Notes: a model not told the origin generated them from the sequence alone. 64,000 nt of DNA from Bradyrhizobium sp. BRP22 (GCF_020194175.1 NZ_JADYVX010000014.1:1-64000), one strand, 5' to 3'. Counted from the first letter of the stretch, positions 45,390 through 54,701 are shown. Translations and numbers: made by a program.

Positions 45390-46508
45390 CTACCTCCCCC
45401 ACACCTCTTCGGCGATCTCGACCGCGAGCCTCAGCTTCGCCCACTGCTCTTCCTCGGAGAGGATGTTGCCTTCCTCGGTCGAGGCGAAGCCGCATTGCGG
45501 CGAGAGCGCGAGCTGCTCGAGCGGCGCGAATTTCGAAGCTTCCTCCAGCCGCCGCTTGATGTCGTCTTTCTTCTCGAGCTCACCGAACTTGGAGGTGATG
45601 ACGCCGACCACCACGATCTTGTCGCCCTTCGGCAGATAACGCAGCGGCTCGAAGCCGCCGGCGCGGTCGGAATCATATTCGAGGAAATAGCCGTCGTAGT
45701 TGGTGCCAGCGAGCAGCGTTTGCGCCACCGGCTCGTAGCCGCCGGAGGAAATCCAGGTGGAGCGGAAATTGCCGCGGCAGACATGCGTCGTGATCACCAT
45801 GTCCGATGGACGGTCAGCGATCGCGTAATTGATGACGCGGGCGTAGATCTCCTGGAGACCATCAGGATTATCGCCGCGCTCGCGCGCCTTCTGCAATTCC
45901 TCCTGCGAGCAGAGATACGCCCATACGGTGTCGTCGAACTGCAGATAGCGGCAGCCCGCGTCGTAAAACGCCTTCACGGCCTTGCGGTAGGTCTTGCCGA
46001 GGTCCTCGAAGAACGGCTCGAGTTCGGGATAGACCTCCTTCGAGATCAGCTTGCGGCCGCCGCGGAAGTGCAGCACCGACGGCGCGGGGATCGTCATCTT
46101 CGCCGTGACATGGGCCTGGTCGGCATATTTCTTCAGGAAGCGGAAGTGGTCGAGCATCGGGTGGTTGTCGGGAAAGTCCAGCTTGCCGATCACGCGGATG
46201 GCGTCGTGACGCGTCTGCACGCCCGCGAACTGGATGCCGGCGTCGGGATGAAACAGTTCGCAGCCGGTCAGCTTGGCGAGAAAATCGAAGTGCCACCAGG
46301 AGCGGCGGAATTCACCGTCGGTCGCAAGCTTCAGACCAGTGGAGGCCTGGCGGTGCACGACCTTCTCGATCTCGATGTCTTCGATCTTGCGCAGTTCGTC
46401 GGGCGCGATCTCGCCCTTTTCAAGCTTGGCGCGCGCCTCCTTGATCTTCGCTGGCCGCAGCAGGCTGCCGACTTCGTCGGCGCGGAAAGGGGGTTTTGTT
46501 CGTTGCAT
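45390..46508 (-). CDS. Cobalamin-independent methionine synthase (MetE-core) family protein
   Basis: This 372-residue protein corresponds only to the catalytic C-terminal half of MetE. The zinc ligands are kept: His242 and Cys244 in THVCRGNF, Glu277 in FLEYDS and Cys339 in SPQCGFAS. Such single-domain proteins (YxjG-like or core-MetE) use various methyl or alkyl donors, so methionine synthesis from homocysteine is likely but the donor is unknown. It lies 24 bases after livF and 99 bases before the HTH-methyltransferase-like gene, all on the minus strand, linking a transporter to the methyl cycle. Confidence 0.85.
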   Translation of the reverse strand: MQRTKPPFRADEVGSLLRPAKIKEARAKLEKGEIAPDELRKIEDIEIEKVVHRQASTGLKLATDGEFRRSWWHFDFLAKLTGCELFHPDAGIQFAGVQTRHDAIRVIGKLDFPDNHPMLDHFRFLKKYADQAHVTAKMTIPAPSVLHFRGGRKLISKEVYPELEPFFEDLGKTYRKAVKAFYDAGCRYLQFDDTVWAYLCSQEELQKARERGDNPDGLQEIYARVINYAIADRPSDMVITTHVCRGNFRSTWISSGGYEPVAQTLLAGTNYDGYFLEYDSDRAGGFEPLRYLPKGDKIVVVGVITSKFGELEKKDDIKRRLEEASKFAPLEQLALSPQCGFASTEEGNILSEEEQWAKLRLAVEIAEEVWGR

Positions 46509-46532
46509 GGTTTCGACTCCCTAGGGACGGAA

Positions 46533-47249
46533 CTAATGCGCTTTGGCGCCGGAGACCCCGAGATGCCGCTCGAGCACTGTGGGGTCGGCCTTCAAGGCAT
46601 CGCTTGCCGCATCGTGAACGATTGTACCGCGTTCCAATATCACAACGCGGTCGGCGAGCCCCAGAATCTTTTGCGCATGCTGTTCCACGATGATGGAGCA
46701 GATGCCACCAGAGCGGGTAATGGTGCCGAGCGCCTTGAGCAATTCCTCAACGATGATGGGCGCGAGGCCTTCCGTCGGCTCGTCGAGCAGCAGCACCTTC
46801 GGATTCAAGGTCAGCGCGCGGCCGATCGCCAGCATCTGCTGCTCGCCACCGGAGAGCTGGTTGCCGAAATTGGTGCGGCGCTCCTTCAGGCGCGGAAACA
46901 TCCGGTAGATGCGCTCGACCGTCCACGGTCCCCGCTGAGCCACCGCGGTCATGTTCTCCTCGACCGTGAGGGAGCGGAAAATATTGCGCTCCTGCGGCAC
47001 CCAACCGATCCCTGCCCTCGCCCGCTGGTCCGGGCGCAACGCCGTGATGTCCTGTCCGCTCAACGACAAGGTGCCGCCGAAACGGCGGGTGACGCCGACG
47101 ATGGAATTGATCAGCGTGGTCTTGCCGGTGCCATTGCGCCCCAAGAGGGCCAGCACCTGGCCTTCAGGGAGCGACAGCGTCATGCCCGGCAGCACCACCG
47201 CCTCGCCATAGCCGGCGCGCAGGCCATCGATCGCAAGCAGTTCAGACAT
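46533..47249 (-). CDS. Liv-type ABC transporter ATPase, LivF-like
   Basis: The 238-residue ATPase has Walker A LLGRNGTGKTTL, the Q-loop, signature LSGGEQQMLAIGRAL and Walker B VLLLDEPTEGLAP. Length and the EGLAP ending of Walker B identify the LivF subunit of HAAT-type importers. It overlaps the livG-like gene by 8 bases and is the last gene of the transporter operon, 24 bases before the MetE-core gene. Confidence 0.9.
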   Translation of the reverse strand: MSELLAIDGLRAGYGEAVVLPGMTLSLPEGQVLALLGRNGTGKTTLINSIVGVTRRFGGTLSLSGQDITALRPDQRARAGIGWVPQERNIFRSLTVEENMTAVAQRGPWTVERIYRMFPRLKERRTNFGNQLSGGEQQMLAIGRALTLNPKVLLLDEPTEGLAPIIVEELLKALGTITRSGGICSIIVEQHAQKILGLADRVVILERGTIVHDAASDALKADPTVLERHLGVSGAKAH

Positions 47250-47994
47250 GGGCGGCCTCGCCGAGATAGACCGCTTTCACCTGCGGGTCGCGCGCCACGG
47301 CATCGGGCGGGCCTTCCGTCAGCAGCGCACCGTTGACCAGCACCGAGATGCGATCGGCGAAGGAGAACACCAGATCCATGTCGTGCTCGATCAAGAGCAC
47401 CGTGACCTCGCGCGGAAGGGCCGCAACCGCGGCCAGAATGTCGTGGCGCTCGTTTTCGGGCACGCCGGCGGCCGGCTCGTCGAGCAGCAGCACGCGAGGT
47501 CTGGCGGCGATCGCGACCGCGATCTCGAGCAGGCGCTGCTTGCCATAGGGCAAGGTGACGGTGGGCTCGCGCATGACGTCAAGCAGATGAAACCGCGCCA
47601 GGATCTCGGCGATCTCTGCATTGACGTCCGCCCGCGTCCCCATCCGCCGCCACCAGTCGCCGCCGCGTCCCATCCGTTCGGAGACTGCCAAGCCAATGGT
47701 CTCGAGCGGGGTGAGATCGGGATAGAGCTGGTTGATCTGGAAGGTGCGCGACAGGCCGCGCAGCACGCGCTTGTGCACCGGCAAGCCAGTAATGTCGCTG
47801 CCTTCGAGCAGGATACGGCCGCCATTGGGCCGCAGCACACCGGTGAGCAGGTTGATCACGGTGGTCTTGCCGGCGCCGTTCGGCCCGATCAGAGCGTGGC
47901 GGGCGCCCTGCTCTATCCTGAGCGACAGGTCGCGCGTGATGCGCAGGCCGCCAAAGGATTTTTCCAGCCCCCTGGTTTCCAGCGCGATCGTCAT
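47242..47994 (-). CDS. Liv-type ABC transporter ATPase, LivG-like
   Basis: This 250-residue ATPase has Walker A IGPNGAGKTTVIN, a RTFQINQLYPDLT Q-loop typical of LivG, and Walker B VLLLDEPAAGV. The signature region is LPYGKQRLLEIAVA, the common LivG variant of LSGGQ. The ATG at 47994 overlaps the permease stop by 4 bases (ATGA); the longer reading is a shadow of the permease gene. Confidence 0.9.
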   Translation of the reverse strand: MTIALETRGLEKSFGGLRITRDLSLRIEQGARHALIGPNGAGKTTVINLLTGVLRPNGGRILLEGSDITGLPVHKRVLRGLSRTFQINQLYPDLTPLETIGLAVSERMGRGGDWWRRMGTRADVNAEIAEILARFHLLDVMREPTVTLPYGKQRLLEIAVAIAARPRVLLLDEPAAGVPENERHDILAAVAALPREVTVLLIEHDMDLVFSFADRISVLVNGALLTEGPPDAVARDPQVKAVYLGEAAHV

Positions 47995-49022
47995 GACGGG
48001 TCGCTCTCGGGAACGACAACAACCGCCCGGCGGCCGGCAAATTGCCGAATAACGAGGTTGGGCAGCCAAAGCGCCCAGCGATGGATGCGAGCACGGCCGA
48101 TCAGAACGATCACGACCAGCACCAGCCCGATCCAGAACAGCCAATATTGCGGCGTGATGGTCGAAAACAGCTCCTGCAGCATCTTGAACACAACGGCGCC
48201 GATCAGCCCGCCGTAGAGATAGCCAGTGCCGCCGATAACGAGCATCAACATCAGGTCGGCGGACCGCTCGAACGAGAACACGTCGAGCGACGCGAGCGCC
48301 GTCGTCTGCGTGAACAGCGCGCCGGCGACGCCAGCATAGAACGCCGAGACGGTATAGATCGCGATCAATCGGCGATTGACGGGAATACCGATCGCTGCCG
48401 CCCGCAGCGGGTTGTTCCTGATCGCGCGCAGCGACAGGCCGAACGGCGAATGCACGATCCGCCGCGCCAGCAGGAACAGGAGGAACAGCACGATCAGCGA
48501 ATAGAAGAATCCGGTCTTGCCGAAGATGTCGAACGCGAAGCGGCCGAGGATCGGCTGCATCTCGATGCCCTGCAATCCGTCGGTGCCGCCGGTGATGTTG
48601 GAGAAACGTTCGGCAAGCGCTTCCAGGAGCAATGCGATGCCGAGCGTCACCATCAGCCGGGTCAGATCGACGCCGCGGATGACGAGGAAGCTGGTGAAGA
48701 AGCCGAGCACCATGGCGGCAAAGCCTGCAACCACGAGCGCAACCACCGGCTCGTTGATGATGCCATGCAGCGCCAGCAGCCCCGCGGAATAGGCGCCGAC
48801 GCCGAAGAACGCGGCATGCCCAAGCGAGACGATGCCGGCATAGCCGAGGATCAGGTCGAGCGACAGCGCGAACAAAGCGAGCCGCACGATGTCGGTCATG
48901 ATCAGGTAGCGGGATGGAAACAGGAAGCCACAGGCGACAACCACGATCCAGAAGGCGATCTCGCCCGGCCGCCAGCGGGCGCTCGCAATTGCATCCGTGG
49001 AGACGTCGGGAAGCGTGGTCAT
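47991..49022 (-). CDS. Liv-type ABC transporter permease, LivM-like
   Basis: The 343-residue integral membrane subunit carries LSLDLILGYAGIVSLGHAAF near its second helix and the EAA-like loop RAIRNNPLRAAAIGI before the cytosolic contact with the ATPases. About nine helices are visible. The start at 49022 lies 8 bases after the LivH-like stop, and the gene is translationally coupled to the next. Confidence 0.9.
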   Translation of the reverse strand: MTTLPDVSTDAIASARWRPGEIAFWIVVVACGFLFPSRYLIMTDIVRLALFALSLDLILGYAGIVSLGHAAFFGVGAYSAGLLALHGIINEPVVALVVAGFAAMVLGFFTSFLVIRGVDLTRLMVTLGIALLLEALAERFSNITGGTDGLQGIEMQPILGRFAFDIFGKTGFFYSLIVLFLLFLLARRIVHSPFGLSLRAIRNNPLRAAAIGIPVNRRLIAIYTVSAFYAGVAGALFTQTTALASLDVFSFERSADLMLMLVIGGTGYLYGGLIGAVVFKMLQELFSTITPQYWLFWIGLVLVVIVLIGRARIHRWALWLPNLVIRQFAGRRAVVVVPESDPS

Positions 49023-49030
49023 CGCACGCC

Positions 49031-49900
49031 TCAACGCGCGGCCGTGCGGCCGAACAGGCCGTTCGGACGCCAGATCAGGATCACGATCATGATGGTGTAG
49101 ATCACGAACGGTCCCATCTTCGGGACATAGTATTTGCCGGCGACATCCCCGATGCCGAGCAGGAGCGAGGCCAGGAACGGCCCTGTTATCGAGGAGGAGC
49201 CGCCCACCGTCACCACGATCAGAAAGTAGATCATGAATTTGAGCGGGAAGTAGGGATCGAGGCCGAGGATCTCTGCGCTCAACGCGCCGCCGAGGCCGGC
49301 CAGCCCACAACCAAAAGCAAAGGTGATGGCGAAGACCTGCGGCACGTTGATGCCGAGCCCGATCGCGGCACGGGGATCATCGACCGCTGCGCGCAGTCGG
49401 CTGCCGAAGCGCGTGCGCGCCAGGATCAATTGCAGCGCGACCGTCAGCAAACCGCAGATCACGATGATCATCAGCCGATAGCGGCCGATGCCGACCCCGA
49501 AGACGTCGAACTGTCCCTCGAGCGCCGCGGGCAATTTGATGAAAACCCGTGACGAGCCCATGATGTAGTCGACCGCTGCGACCGACATGAAGACGAGGCC
49601 GATCGAGAACAGCACCTGGTCGAGATGGCTGCGCGCATAGAGATGACGGTACAGCGCTCGCTCCAGGACTACGCCGATCGCGGCGCTGACGACGAAGGCG
49701 AGCGGCAGCGCCGCAAAGAATGGCCAGCCGGAATTATTCACCAGCACCGCGCAGATATAGCCGCCGGCCATCGCGAAGGCGCCGTGCGCGAGGTTGACGA
49801 AGTTCATCAGCCCGAGCGTCACGGCGAGCCCGCAGGCGAGCACGAACAGCAGCATGCCGTAGGCGACGCCGTCGAACAGGATGGTGAACAGCGTGGTCAT
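49031..49900 (-). CDS. Liv-type ABC transporter permease, LivH-like
   Basis: This 289-residue permease begins TTLFTILFDGVAYGMLLFV and has the family pattern GLMNFVNLAHGAFAMAGGY, with about eight helices. It lies 43 bases after the binding-protein gene and forms the channel with the LivM-like subunit. Nothing is unusual about length or composition. Confidence 0.9.
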   Translation of the reverse strand: MTTLFTILFDGVAYGMLLFVLACGLAVTLGLMNFVNLAHGAFAMAGGYICAVLVNNSGWPFFAALPLAFVVSAAIGVVLERALYRHLYARSHLDQVLFSIGLVFMSVAAVDYIMGSSRVFIKLPAALEGQFDVFGVGIGRYRLMIIVICGLLTVALQLILARTRFGSRLRAAVDDPRAAIGLGINVPQVFAITFAFGCGLAGLGGALSAEILGLDPYFPLKFMIYFLIVVTVGGSSSITGPFLASLLLGIGDVAGKYYVPKMGPFVIYTIMIVILIWRPNGLFGRTAAR

Positions 49901-49943
49901 GGACTTAAGCCGGAATCAGCCAGCGCTGGAGATGGCGTCCGCG

Positions 49944-51119
49944 TCACTTCTTGGTCTTGCCGGGGTCCTTGACGGCCTCGAAGGTGGCAAATTCCACGTT
50001 GTAGAGTTCGCCGTCGACCTTCTCGACCTTGCGGATATAGATGTTCTGGACGATATCGCGTGTCTCCGGGTCGATCGAGATCGGCCCACGCGGGCTTTCC
50101 CACTTCATTCCCTTCATTGCCGCAATCAGCTTGTCGCCGGTGGCGTCGCCGCCGGTCTTCTTCAAGGCTTCATAGATCAGATGGATGCCGTCGTAACCGC
50201 CCACCGCCATGAAGCCGGGCCGATTGTTGAACGCCTTCTTGTAGGCGGCCACGAACTCCTTGTTGATCTGCGAGGGATGCGCGGCGGAATAGAGATGCGC
50301 GGTGACCGCGCCGAGCGCCGCATCGCCCATGTTGTTGAGGAGATCGTCGTCCATGACATCGCCCGGGCCGATCACCTTGATGCCGCTCTTGTCCAGCCCG
50401 CGCTCGGCATATTGCTTCATGAAATTGCCGCCCTGCCCGGCCGGCACGAACACGAACATGGCGTCCGGCTTGGAATCTTTCATCCGTTGCAGGAATGGCG
50501 CGAAGTCGGGATTGGCGAGCGGCACCTTCACCTCTTCGACGATCTCGCCGCCGCCGGCCACGAAATGCTCCTTGAAGGAAGCCAGCGCGTCGTTGCCGGG
50601 TGCGTAATCCGAGGTCAGCGTCGCCACCTTCTTGATGCCGTTCTTGACCGCCCAGTCGCCGATGATGGTGGAGGATTGCGCCAGCGTGAAGCTGGTGCGG
50701 ACGATGTAGGGCGAACGTTCGGTAATGATCGAGGTGCCGGCCGCCATGACGATCTCAGGAACTTTGGCCTGCGTCGCCAGGGGCGCCGCGGCGAGCGCGG
50801 CCGGGGTGACGCCGAAACCGGCAATGACGTTGACCTTCTCGTTGACGATCAGCTCCTGCGCCATGCGCTTGGTATTGTCGGGAACCGCGGCGTCGTCCCT
50901 CAGGATGATCTCGATCTTCTTGCCGGCGACGGTGTCGCCCTTCTGCTGCATGTAGAGCTTGATCGCGTTGTCGATCTGCCTGCCGGTCGAGGCCTGCCCG
51001 CCGGTCATCGGCACGATCAGGCCGATCTTGACCGTTTCTTCCTGCGCCCGGGCGTGCGGGACAGTGGCTGCAACGGCAAGGGCGCCTGCAACCAGCAACA
51101 ATTGACGGCGAATGAACAT
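49944..51119 (-). CDS. Periplasmic Liv-type substrate-binding protein
   Basis: The 391-residue protein has a signal peptide ending at ARAQ (about residue 25) and a type I periplasmic-binding fold beginning VKIGLIVPMTGGQASTGRQI, with TSDYAPGNDA and VGGYDGIHLIYEALKK further on. Such proteins bind amino acids, urea, amides or aromatic acids; the ligand cannot be read here. It is the first gene of the five-gene transporter operon, whose strand and spacing lead directly into the MetE-core gene, so a methyl-donor or methionine-related ligand is an attractive guess only. Confidence 0.88.
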   Translation of the reverse strand: MFIRRQLLLVAGALAVAATVPHARAQEETVKIGLIVPMTGGQASTGRQIDNAIKLYMQQKGDTVAGKKIEIILRDDAAVPDNTKRMAQELIVNEKVNVIAGFGVTPAALAAAPLATQAKVPEIVMAAGTSIITERSPYIVRTSFTLAQSSTIIGDWAVKNGIKKVATLTSDYAPGNDALASFKEHFVAGGGEIVEEVKVPLANPDFAPFLQRMKDSKPDAMFVFVPAGQGGNFMKQYAERGLDKSGIKVIGPGDVMDDDLLNNMGDAALGAVTAHLYSAAHPSQINKEFVAAYKKAFNNRPGFMAVGGYDGIHLIYEALKKTGGDATGDKLIAAMKGMKWESPRGPISIDPETRDIVQNIYIRKVEKVDGELYNVEFATFEAVKDPGKTKK

Positions 51120-51444
51120 GAACGCTTCTCCCCCTCATCGTTCGCGCGGATCGAACCGAGTCCCCGGCCCTTGCCTCACCATAGCCCAGATTGTTCGGCG
51201 GTGTAGCGCGGCGAATGGCGTCGTCCGGCGTCAGTTTGTCAAGCCGACGTAAGCATGGTCCCGGCGCGCTGACCGCCAGCAGCCACCGGCGGCGTCTTTA
51301 GTATTTCCGGCGATAAAGGTTCTATCATACCTCTAACGGGACCTGATAAGGCTATCTTACGATTTCGAAACTACGTTCCGCCGACCCGCGCCAAGGGTTG
51401 GCGCAATCCGGTCCAAACCTTCGAGCCCACGCCCCTGCATCGCG
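51120..51444. other. Divergent promoter region between the binding-protein and lipoprotein genes
   Basis: About 325 bases hold no gene. Promoters for the Liv operon and the small lipoprotein gene should be here. No convincing operator or repeat is visible. Confidence 0.5.
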
Positions 51445-51723
51445 ATGCCGACCAGCGCCCGCCATCTCGCTACCCTCTTCGCCCTCGCTCTCACAGGCTG
51501 TGCCTTGGGCGGATGCGGTACCATCAACGAGAAGCTGTCGGCTGGCACGGCGGACCTTATTCCGGCCTGGGCCGGCGGGCTGCCGGCGGACGCCCCACCC
51601 CGGCCGGGCACCGCCGCATATGACGAATTCATGCGCGAGCGGGAACGCAAACGGCTGATGCCCGCCGCCGAGCGCGGCGACGACAACAAGCCCGCGCCGA
51701 AGTCGCAGGATGCCACTCATTGA
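51445..51723 (+). CDS. Small predicted lipoprotein
   Basis: The 92-residue protein has a short hydrophobic signal and a lipobox (LALTGC, Cys19; a second Cys follows at 24), then a hydrophilic region with PAWAGGLPADAPPRPGTAAYD and a charged tail. It should be anchored to a membrane facing the periplasm. The PPRPGTxxYD motif recurs in small alphaproteobacterial proteins of unknown role. It converges with purU, with 24 bases between the ends. Confidence 0.65.
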   Translation: MPTSARHLATLFALALTGCALGGCGTINEKLSAGTADLIPAWAGGLPADAPPRPGTAAYDEFMRERERKRLMPAAERGDDNKPAPKSQDATH

Positions 51724-51747
51724 GGAAGGGCGAGCACGCCACTCCGC

Positions 51748-52611
51748 TCAGTCGACGAACACCACCGTCTTGCGGCCGTTGGAGATCACGCGATCCTCGA
51801 GATGGTAGCGGATCGCGCGCGCCAGCACGCGGCGCTCGATGTCCCGGCCCTTGCGGACGAGATCGTCGGGCGTATCGCGGTGGCTGATGCGCTCGACGTC
51901 CTGGTCGATGATCGGCCCTTCGTCGAGATCGCCGGTGACGTAATGGGCGGTGGCGCCGATCAGTTTGACGCCGCGCTCGTGCGCCTGATGGTAGGGGCGC
52001 GCGCCCTTGAAGCCCGGCAGGAACGAATGGTGGATGTTGATGCAGCGGCCCGCGAGCTTTGCCGACAGCTCGTCCGACAGGATCTGCATGTAGCGAGCAA
52101 GCACGACCAGGTCGGTGTTCGTGTCGTCGGCGACCTTCCAGAGCGCGGCTTCCTGGTCGCGTTTGGTCTCCTTGGTCACGGGAAGGTAGTGGAACGGAAT
52201 CTCACCGAAATCGAGATGGCTGTAGGCTTCGCGCGGATGGTTGGAGACGATGGCGGTCGGGATCATCTGCAATTCGCCGGTGCGCCAGCGATAGAGGATA
52301 TCGACCAGGCAGTGATCCGATTTCGACACCAGCAGCATCACGCGGCGGCGAGCCGCGCGGTCCCGCATCTGCCATGTCATGGCAAAACGCTCGGCGATTG
52401 CGGCAAAGCCGGTCTGGAGCGCCGACAGTTCGACTGCGAGATCGGCAGCGGTGAACACCACCCGCATGAAGAATTTCTTGGTCTCGATATCGTCGAACTG
52501 CTGGGCATCCAGGATGTTCTGACCATTATGCGCGAGAAAGGTCGAGACCGCCGAGACGATACCGGGGCGGTCGGGGCAGGACAGGGTCAGGACAAATTGA
52601 GGGTCGGGCAT
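51748..52611 (-). CDS. purU: Formyltetrahydrofolate deformylase
   Basis: This 287-residue cytosolic enzyme frees formate from 10-formyltetrahydrofolate, balancing one-carbon pools. An N-terminal ACT domain (LTLSCPDRPGIVSAVSTFL) is followed by a formyltransferase-type catalytic domain with INIHHSFLPGFKGARPYHQA and the aspartate in DLDEGPIIDQDV. Size and domain order are standard for PurU. No glycine or purine genes are adjacent. Confidence 0.94.
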   Translation of the reverse strand: MPDPQFVLTLSCPDRPGIVSAVSTFLAHNGQNILDAQQFDDIETKKFFMRVVFTAADLAVELSALQTGFAAIAERFAMTWQMRDRAARRRVMLLVSKSDHCLVDILYRWRTGELQMIPTAIVSNHPREAYSHLDFGEIPFHYLPVTKETKRDQEAALWKVADDTNTDLVVLARYMQILSDELSAKLAGRCINIHHSFLPGFKGARPYHQAHERGVKLIGATAHYVTGDLDEGPIIDQDVERISHRDTPDDLVRKGRDIERRVLARAIRYHLEDRVISNGRKTVVFVD

Positions 52612-52746
52612 GGCGATGAAGGGCTTGATTGATTAAGGCTTGGGCAGCCACTGGAACGACGGTTTTGCGGCCCTGCTGTATCACCGCCGTGGCCCTTGCG
52701 CCATTCCCGCGGCAGGTGCCAAATTGAACTATATCGGAGGCACATC

Positions 52747-53589
52747 ATGGCTGACCGGCTCAACGGCTACCGCATCCTGATCCTGGAGACCCGCGAGGAG
52801 GCGCAATTCTCCCGCCTGCTCGCCGAACAGGGCGCCGACGTGCTGCAATGTCCGATGTTCGCGATCCATGATGCGCCGGATCCGGCGCCGATCGAGGCCT
52901 GGATCAGGCGCTGCGTCGAAAGACCCTTCGACGATCTGGTGCTGATGACCGGTGAGGGGCTGCGGCGGCTGATGAAGGTCGTGCGCCGCATCGGCGTCGA
53001 GCAGGAGTTCATTGCGGCGCTGACCGAGGCCCGCAAATTCGCCCGCGGCCCAAAGCCCGGCCGGGCTTTGCGCGAAATCGGGCTCGAGCCGCAGGTGACG
53101 ACGGAGAAACCGACATCGGAGGGCGTCATCGAGATGCTGTCCCGCATCGAGCTGAAGGGCCATCGGCTCGGCCTGCAGCTCTATCCGGACAAGGATCACG
53201 GCGCGTTGATCGGTGCGATCCAGGCGCAGGGCGCCGAGGTCGATACGGTGCTGCCTTATGTCTATGATCCCAAGGCGGCCGACGCCAACATCGTCGCCGC
53301 CATCGACGAGATGGCGGACGGCCGGATCGATGCGATCGCGCTGACCAATTTGGGCCAGGTGCGCCGGCTGTTCGAAGCCGCGCGGGCGCGCGGCTATGAG
53401 GACAGGCTGCGCCAGGGCCTTGACCGGACCTCGATCGCCTCGGTAGGGCCGGCAGTCTCCGGCGAACTCGCCTCACACGGCCTGCGCACCGACATCGCGC
53501 CGGCGAACGACGCCTATTTCATGAAGCCGCTGATCTCAGCGATGGCGCTGGCGCTCGCAAAGCAGCCACCGCGGACGACGGCGAGGTAG
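52747..53589 (+). CDS. HEM4-family protein (uroporphyrinogen-III synthase-like)
   Basis: The 280-residue protein has the two-domain HEM4 fold: RILILETREEAQFSRLLAEQGADVLQCP at the start (broken here by family spacing), a central TEKPTSEGVIE and a C-terminal SIASVGPAVSGEL segment. HemD closes the tetrapyrrole ring, but this gene is longer than most hemD genes and is not next to hemC, so it may be a paralogue with another role. The ATG at 52747 follows GGAGG; the longer reading adds 17 residues without similarity. Confidence 0.75.
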   Translation: MADRLNGYRILILETREEAQFSRLLAEQGADVLQCPMFAIHDAPDPAPIEAWIRRCVERPFDDLVLMTGEGLRRLMKVVRRIGVEQEFIAALTEARKFARGPKPGRALREIGLEPQVTTEKPTSEGVIEMLSRIELKGHRLGLQLYPDKDHGALIGAIQAQGAEVDTVLPYVYDPKAADANIVAAIDEMADGRIDAIALTNLGQVRRLFEAARARGYEDRLRQGLDRTSIASVGPAVSGELASHGLRTDIAPANDAYFMKPLISAMALALAKQPPRTTAR

Positions 53590-53604
53590 GGTCGCAACCA
53601 CCGT

Positions 53605-53735
53605 CATCGCGAGGAGCGTAGCGACGAAACGATCCATGCCGCCACAAGTGGGAAGGAAGATGGATTGCTTCGCGGAGCCTGTCATCGGGCGGCGCTACGC
53701 GCCGACCCGGTGGCTCGCAATGACGATGTGGTGCG
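53605..53735. repeat. Dispersed palindromic repeat (GAGGAGCGTAGCGACG type)
   Basis: GTCATCGCGAGGAGCGTAGC at the left and GGTGGCTCGCAATGACGATG at the right pair at their ends, with GATGGATTGCTTCGCGGAG in the middle. This is the repeat often misannotated as ERSEAIH-containing proteins. It lies between two converging genes. Confidence 0.75.
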
Positions 53736-53744
53736 ATCCGAGCG

Positions 53745-54701
53745 CTATTCCGCCGCCTGCTGGATTTCGCTGAGATACGCCTGATAGGCGAGCTTGATGC
53801 CGTCTTCCAGCGACGTCTTCGCTCGCCAGCCGAGCGCAGCCAGCCGGCTGACGTCGAGCAGTTTGCGCGGCGTGCCGTCGGGCCGCCCGGCGTCATAACC
53901 GATGGCGCCGTCATAACCGATTGTCGCCGCGACCACCCGGGCGAATTCCGCGATCGTGATGTCCTTGCCGGTGCCGATATTGACCAATCCCTCGTCGGAG
54001 TAGACCTTCATGAGGTGGATGCAGGCGTCGGCGAGATCGTCGACATAGAGGAATTCGCGCCGCGGCGTGCCGGTGCCCCAGACCACGACGTTCTTCGCCC
54101 CCGACATCTTCGCCTCATGGAAACGGCGGATCAAGGCCGCGACGACGTGGCTGTATTCGGGATCATAGTTGTCACCCCGACCATAGAGATTGGTCGGCAT
54201 CACGCTGATGAAATCCGCTCCATATTGGCTGCGATAGGTTTCCGCCATCTTGATGCCCGCGATCTTGGCAATCGCATAGGGCTCGTTCGTCTCCTCGAGC
54301 GGCCCGGTCAGCACCGAATCCTCGCGCAGCGGCTGTGGCGCCAGGCGAGGATAGATGCAGGAGGAGCCGAAGAACATCAGCTTCTCGGTTCCATTGGCGT
54401 AGGCTGCGTGGATCACGTTGGTCGCGATCGCCAGATTGTCGTAGAGGAACTCGGCGCGCAGCAGGTCGTTGGCGGCGATGCCGCCGACTTTGGCAGCCGC
54501 GAGGAACACCACCTGCGGCCGCTTTGCGGAAAACCATCTGTTGACCGCCGCCTGATCGCGGAGATCGACTTCCGTTCGTGGCACCGTCAGGAGATTAACG
54601 TCTTCCTGTGCGAGCCTTCGCAATAGCGCGGAGCCGACCATGCCGCGATGGCCGGCGACAAAGACCGTCTTGCCTCTCAGCTCAAACGGTGTTCTTGCCA
54701 T
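53745..54701 (-). CDS. fcl: GDP-L-fucose synthase
   Basis: This 318-residue NADPH-dependent epimerase-reductase converts GDP-4-keto-6-deoxymannose to GDP-L-fucose. It has VFVAGHRGMVGSAL near the N-terminus, the serine in FFGSSCIYP, and YAIAK with the catalytic Tyr and Lys. The product of the adjacent gmd is its substrate, and the two genes overlap by 20 bases. L-fucose is a common O-antigen sugar in bradyrhizobia (family knowledge). Confidence 0.93.
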   Translation of the reverse strand: MARTPFELRGKTVFVAGHRGMVGSALLRRLAQEDVNLLTVPRTEVDLRDQAAVNRWFSAKRPQVVFLAAAKVGGIAANDLLRAEFLYDNLAIATNVIHAAYANGTEKLMFFGSSCIYPRLAPQPLREDSVLTGPLEETNEPYAIAKIAGIKMAETYRSQYGADFISVMPTNLYGRGDNYDPEYSHVVAALIRRFHEAKMSGAKNVVVWGTGTPRREFLYVDDLADACIHLMKVYSDEGLVNIGTGKDITIAEFARVVAATIGYDGAIGYDAGRPDGTPRKLLDVSRLAALGWRAKTSLEDGIKLAYQAYLSEIQQAAE

